Below are positions 60,661-64,000 of a stretch of DNA of 64,000 bases, one piece after another (positions within the stretch are counted from its first letter, which is position 1; every line of letters begins with the position of its first letter). The notes beneath the pieces are model-generated. The model worked only from the letters and a program-made list of their open reading frames with translations. It was not told where the DNA came from and searched no databases. The stretch is from Pampus argenteus (Eukaryota; Chordata; Actinopteri; Scombriformes; Stromateidae): NCBI GenBank assembly GCA_036937835.1, contig CM072868.1, positions 11,111,501-11,175,500 of the forward strand, given 5' to 3'. The position numbers were made by a program, and so were the translations under genes.

Positions 60661-61636
60661 CTAGGGTCGCTCCTGGCTGCTCTTCTGGGAGGCAGAAACA
60701 GGCAGAGACAGGATGGAAAGTTTCACTTTGAAACAGTTTAAGTTTCTCGGTAAACTCACCTCTGAACCCGCCAGACGGGACGTGGACTGACCTTTGTGGA
60801 GGCAGATTGTGTTTGTTGAGAAAGTTGTCTGACAAACGTTTCACCACTTAAACTTCATGTGGGCTGGACACAATAAATTACACAACTGACTAACTACAGT
60901 GAGGCCTTCTTACAGTGTTTATGCCATATAACATTTATAAAGCGATGAGTCGTTAATAGAACTGATTTATAATTCATTACTCTCCACCTACAGTATTGTC
61001 TCAGGGGAACAGGTGCACAAAATCACAACATTTTTGCAGACGAGGTGCATTAAAGTGAAAATCTGATGTAGTTATTTGAAGCACACAACAATATTTGGGA
61101 CAATATTTTGCATATCATGAACATTAATAGTTTTATAGCCTATAATTCTAATTGATCGGTGGTTATTAAAACAATACAATACACGAGTAACTGAGAATTA
61201 GAGGAGAATTAAGACATATAATATGAACATTTTATTCTTTTTAAATATGTCTTTACATTCAGACGTCAGACAGGGGCTGAGTTTTGTGAGAAAGATGAAC
61301 AGCTGTATCAGAGTACGTATATAATCGCCACACACACGCGTGTGCGTGTGAACGTCATTAAGCAGCATCATCATCATCATGCAGCCTCTGGTCAGGCACA
61401 GATAAGAGCGCGCTCACACGTCTCCTCTTACGCATTTACGCGCGCATACACAAGGCAAACTTGATTAATTTCTCGCGTGCACGTTCAACGTAATTTTGGT
61501 TTGTGGATTCTATTATTCGCTGAAATGTATCTACTAATAAAAAGCCTCTTAATTTCATGAGCAGAGCCTGAAATGCAGCAGCAGTCATGGGTTTTAATAG
61601 CCCCGTTTACGAAAAGTGCGTAAAGCGCGCGCCATG

Positions 61637-61657
61637 CCCCCCCCCCCCCCCCCCCCC

Positions 61658-61694
<37 letters not shown>
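61637..61694. repeat. Poly(C)21 followed by (TG)18
   Basis: Twenty-one consecutive C at 61637-61657 and then TG units from 61659 to 61694. The minus strand is a long G run. Confidence 0.95.
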
Positions 61695-61696
<2 letters not shown>

Positions 61697-62799
61697 ATGC
61701 GGGCCGTGTGGGATATGACTTATCACATTGTATGACACCGAACAATAAACTTAAACCAATTTATGAAGCGTCAATGCGTTTATGGTTAGCCTGTCGTGGT
61801 GGTTGCTCGGTTCTCTCTCTAGTCCTATACATCAAAGTGACGCTCGCTCCGGTGACATCTCTGTAAAAGTGATCGGAATCAAATCAAAGCTTTTAATCCC
61901 AGCAATCACCGTCACATCTGGACGTTTCCCCGCACATAAAGACTTCTGTGGCGGAGCTGCACTTGTTTCCACGAGCCTCAAAAACAAGCGCAGCTGAAAA
62001 AAAAAAAAGACGGTTATGAGACATTAACTGGGGCTTTACATGCACCTGCTCATGAGCTGCGTGTCAGTATTATGTTCATTAACACGTTATTTTACCACCA
62101 AACAAATCGCTTCTAACGCCGGAAAATAATCACACACCTGACTCCCCCAGAACAGCGAAAGGCTGTTTATTGTCAGTGTCTTATTTTTGTGGATGCATCC
62201 TATATTGGACACTGTTTAAACCTATAGGACACGCACCGATTCTCCGTAAATATTTGCTCTTTACAGGCATACATTTTATATAAACTCTATTGGTTTATAG
62301 GCTAATCTTGTGGTTTTTGCCTACGTTCATATTGTCAGTCCCAGTCTTCTGTCTGAATATAAATATAAAGGCTTTTACAAGGAATAAACTATAGTTTACA
62401 AACCAGGTAGGACCTCCGCATTGAACGGGCACTTTAGAGGCTGTTGGGCCGGTTTACATCTGTGGATCATGGCTAGTGTTAATGGAGGGGAAACAACGCA
62501 GCCTAATTGCAGGGAGAAACAAAACAATACGCATAAAACGCTTGTTTTGGGATCCTTGAGGTTAGACTTGAGGGTTTTATTAGCTGATTCAGTGCAAAAT
62601 AAAAGCAGTCTGTGGTTATATGTAAATAGTTATGCTGATATGAATAGTAACATCATGTTTTTGGTCATATTTCATCTGAGAGAAGACCGCACTCGCCAAA
62701 ATTAGCAGCGTCCGATAAAGGATGCATCGACATTATAAGTAGTTTAAACGAAGAAGCGCTGGTTTGGTTACTGAACTCTGCTGACACTTGCGAGCTCGT

Positions 62800-63260
62800 G
62801 ATGTTCCGGAGCGCGTGGGCGGTGCGATGGTGGTGGGTGTGTGTGGGAGGAGGAGGGGGGGGATCTACACTCACTGACTGGTGGCATTGTCATGGAAACT
62901 AGACCACCGCCTCGCTATTGTCTCGCGCTCTGCCAAGTTTATTATAAACACCGCGCGAGCTGCAGCGCGCTGTCAAACGGAGCGCGAGCGCAGAGTGGAC
63001 GGCAGTCAGCGGAAGAAGAAGTGACGGACAGAGAGACGGAGAAGTGAGACTGTAGAGAGAAAAGAGAAAACATCTGGATTATTAACCAAGAAAAGACACA
63101 AACCACAGAGCTGAGACGAGTTTTTGAGACGCACCAGACGCGCGTGGAGATATTAGAGCAACAGACCAACTAATCCCACCGTAGCTCCGCAGCAGACACA
63201 CCTGAACCGCTTCCTCGCCTCGTCGTGCTTGCACACCGGTGTTGGCACCGGCTGACCTCC
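62800..63260 (+). promoter_or_regulatory. phox2a promoter and 5' untranslated region
   Basis: A CpG-rich region with a TATAAA at 62943-62948, followed by a GC-rich initiator area. No ATG was seen between the TATA box and 63261, so the leader is uninterrupted by upstream start codons. A G-rich stretch precedes it at about 62845-62860. Confidence 0.6.
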
Positions 63261-63483
63261 ATGTATAAGATGGATTACTCCTACCTGAACTCCTATGACT
63301 CCTGCATGGCGGCCATGGAAGCATCGGCCTACGCGGACTTCAGCTCCTGCAGCCAGGCCAGCTCCTTCCAGTACAACCCGATCCGCAGCGGACCCTTCTC
63401 CAACCCGGCCTGCACTCCGCTCAGCACGGCCAGCTGCACCCTGGGAGCCTTGCGGGAGCACCAGCCCACCCCTTACTCCTCAG
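63261..63483 (+). CDS. phox2a: Paired-like homeobox transcription factor PHOX2A, coding exon 1 (partial gene)
   Basis: Encodes 74 residues and one base of the next codon, then donor GTACAG at 63484. The peptide begins MYKMDYSYLNSYDSCMAAME, with ASAYADFSSCSQASSFQYNP next and ALREHQPTPYSS at the end. DYSYLNSYDSC and the absence of the SSAYES insertion of PHOX2B point to PHOX2A, although the leading MYK and the SSCSQAS and NPIR segments look PHOX2B-like. The family specifies noradrenergic, autonomic and cranial motor neurons in the nucleus. The homeodomain is not in this exon; it lies on downstream exons outside the window. The first ATG (63261) has T at -3; the second in-frame ATG (63270) has A at -3 and G at +4 and matches the human PHOX2A start. 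Confidence 0.94.
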
Positions 63484-64000
63484 GTACAGGGACCTCTAAT
63501 CTACTCTGCTTGCTTCTATTAGGAGGGTCTCAGTTATAGTTACACAATGACAGAATTCCTGTTCTTTAAACGAGGAGGTAAAAAAAAACTATTAAAGCTA
63601 CCGATCTTGTGTCCACTCAATGACCCCTGCATGCTCTGTAAATAAAAATAATGTTTCTCAAAAATGTTCATCATCCACATACACATCTGTACAGTTTGAG
63701 GGCTCAAATTATTTAATTCTAAATTCGAGACTTAAATTCCTGCCTTGAAATCAAATAGCTGCACAACGTAACTTAGAGGGAGAATTTAAAGGATAAATCA
63801 TTGGAAAAATTTACATCTCTGTTATTAGTTTTTATTATCTATATATTGAATTTTTTACTTTGAAAAACTAAGAAGATAATTTTGAAGGTGAAACCTTTTA
63901 TTTTGGACCCTAGGCGACCACTGATAAATACATAATAAAAAAAAACCATTATAGGATGTCATTGTTGTTTTTAGGTTATTGATATAATATTAGTGTTATT
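63484..64000 (+). other. phox2a intron 1 (partial)
   Basis: AT-rich sequence after the exon 1 donor. No second exon was found before the window ends. Confidence 0.85.

Larger units (their letters stand above)
53600..63260. other. clpb 3' flank and phox2a upstream region
   Basis: No protein-coding gene was recognised in 9.7 kb. The first kilobase holds clpb 3' UTR sequence. Further features are a Y-rich then R-rich stretch at 55925-56170, GC-rich candidate regulatory blocks (57340-57570, 58380-58600, 59530-59830, 60360-60660), a poly(C)/(TG)n tract at 61637-61694, and the phox2a promoter from about 62800. Short open frames here lack family resemblance. Confidence 0.75.

Noticed and set aside
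63225..63260. Extension of the phox2a frame 12 codons upstream
   Set aside because: The extension begins with GTG, not ATG. The first ATG in the leader is at 63261, and the extra residues have no counterpart in PHOX2 proteins.

Overview
This is a teleost fish genomic window. The evidence is intron-rich, vertebrate-type genes whose proteins align closely with human orthologues, GT-AG introns that are mostly short for a vertebrate, dense CA/GT microsatellites, a decayed L2/CR1-like LINE, and copies of a dispersed repeat I recall from ray-finned fish. The species cannot be named from the sequence. Codon-level splicing was worked out by hand, and every intron phase closes.

Layout: (1) 1-8304 is intergenic or downstream flank with no confident gene and one weak exon candidate (250-334, +). 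(2) stard10 lies on the minus strand, six coding exons from 20173 down to 8305, giving a 262-residue START-domain lipid-transfer protein. Its 7.5 kb first intron carries an antisense LINE fragment. (3) 20174-24313 is the space between the divergently transcribed stard10 and clpb; the clpb end looks like a housekeeping promoter. (4) clpb lies on the plus strand, sixteen coding exons from 24314 to 53599, giving a 679-residue mitochondrial AAA+ disaggregase with an N-terminal targeting region, ankyrin repeats and one Clp-type ATPase module. An AATAAA signal follows at 53685. (5) 53700-63260 is a gene-poor region with several GC-rich, motif-dense blocks that look like candidate cis-regulatory elements. 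(6) phox2a begins on the plus strand at 63261 (or 63270). Only coding exon 1 is inside the window, and the homeodomain exons lie beyond position 64000.

The three genes do not form a pathway. STARD10 moves phospholipids, CLPB keeps intermembrane-space proteins soluble in mitochondria, and PHOX2A specifies noradrenergic, autonomic and cranial motor neurons. Their linkage matches the human 11q13 neighbourhood (PHOX2A, CLPB, STARD10), so this is conserved synteny. No new biological system was found. The most useful observations are the absence of the 30-residue ankyrin-linker cassette from clpb, splice donors set in or beside dinucleotide repeats, an inverted repeat pair and perfect hairpins in clpb intron 3, and the putative regulatory blocks upstream of phox2a.
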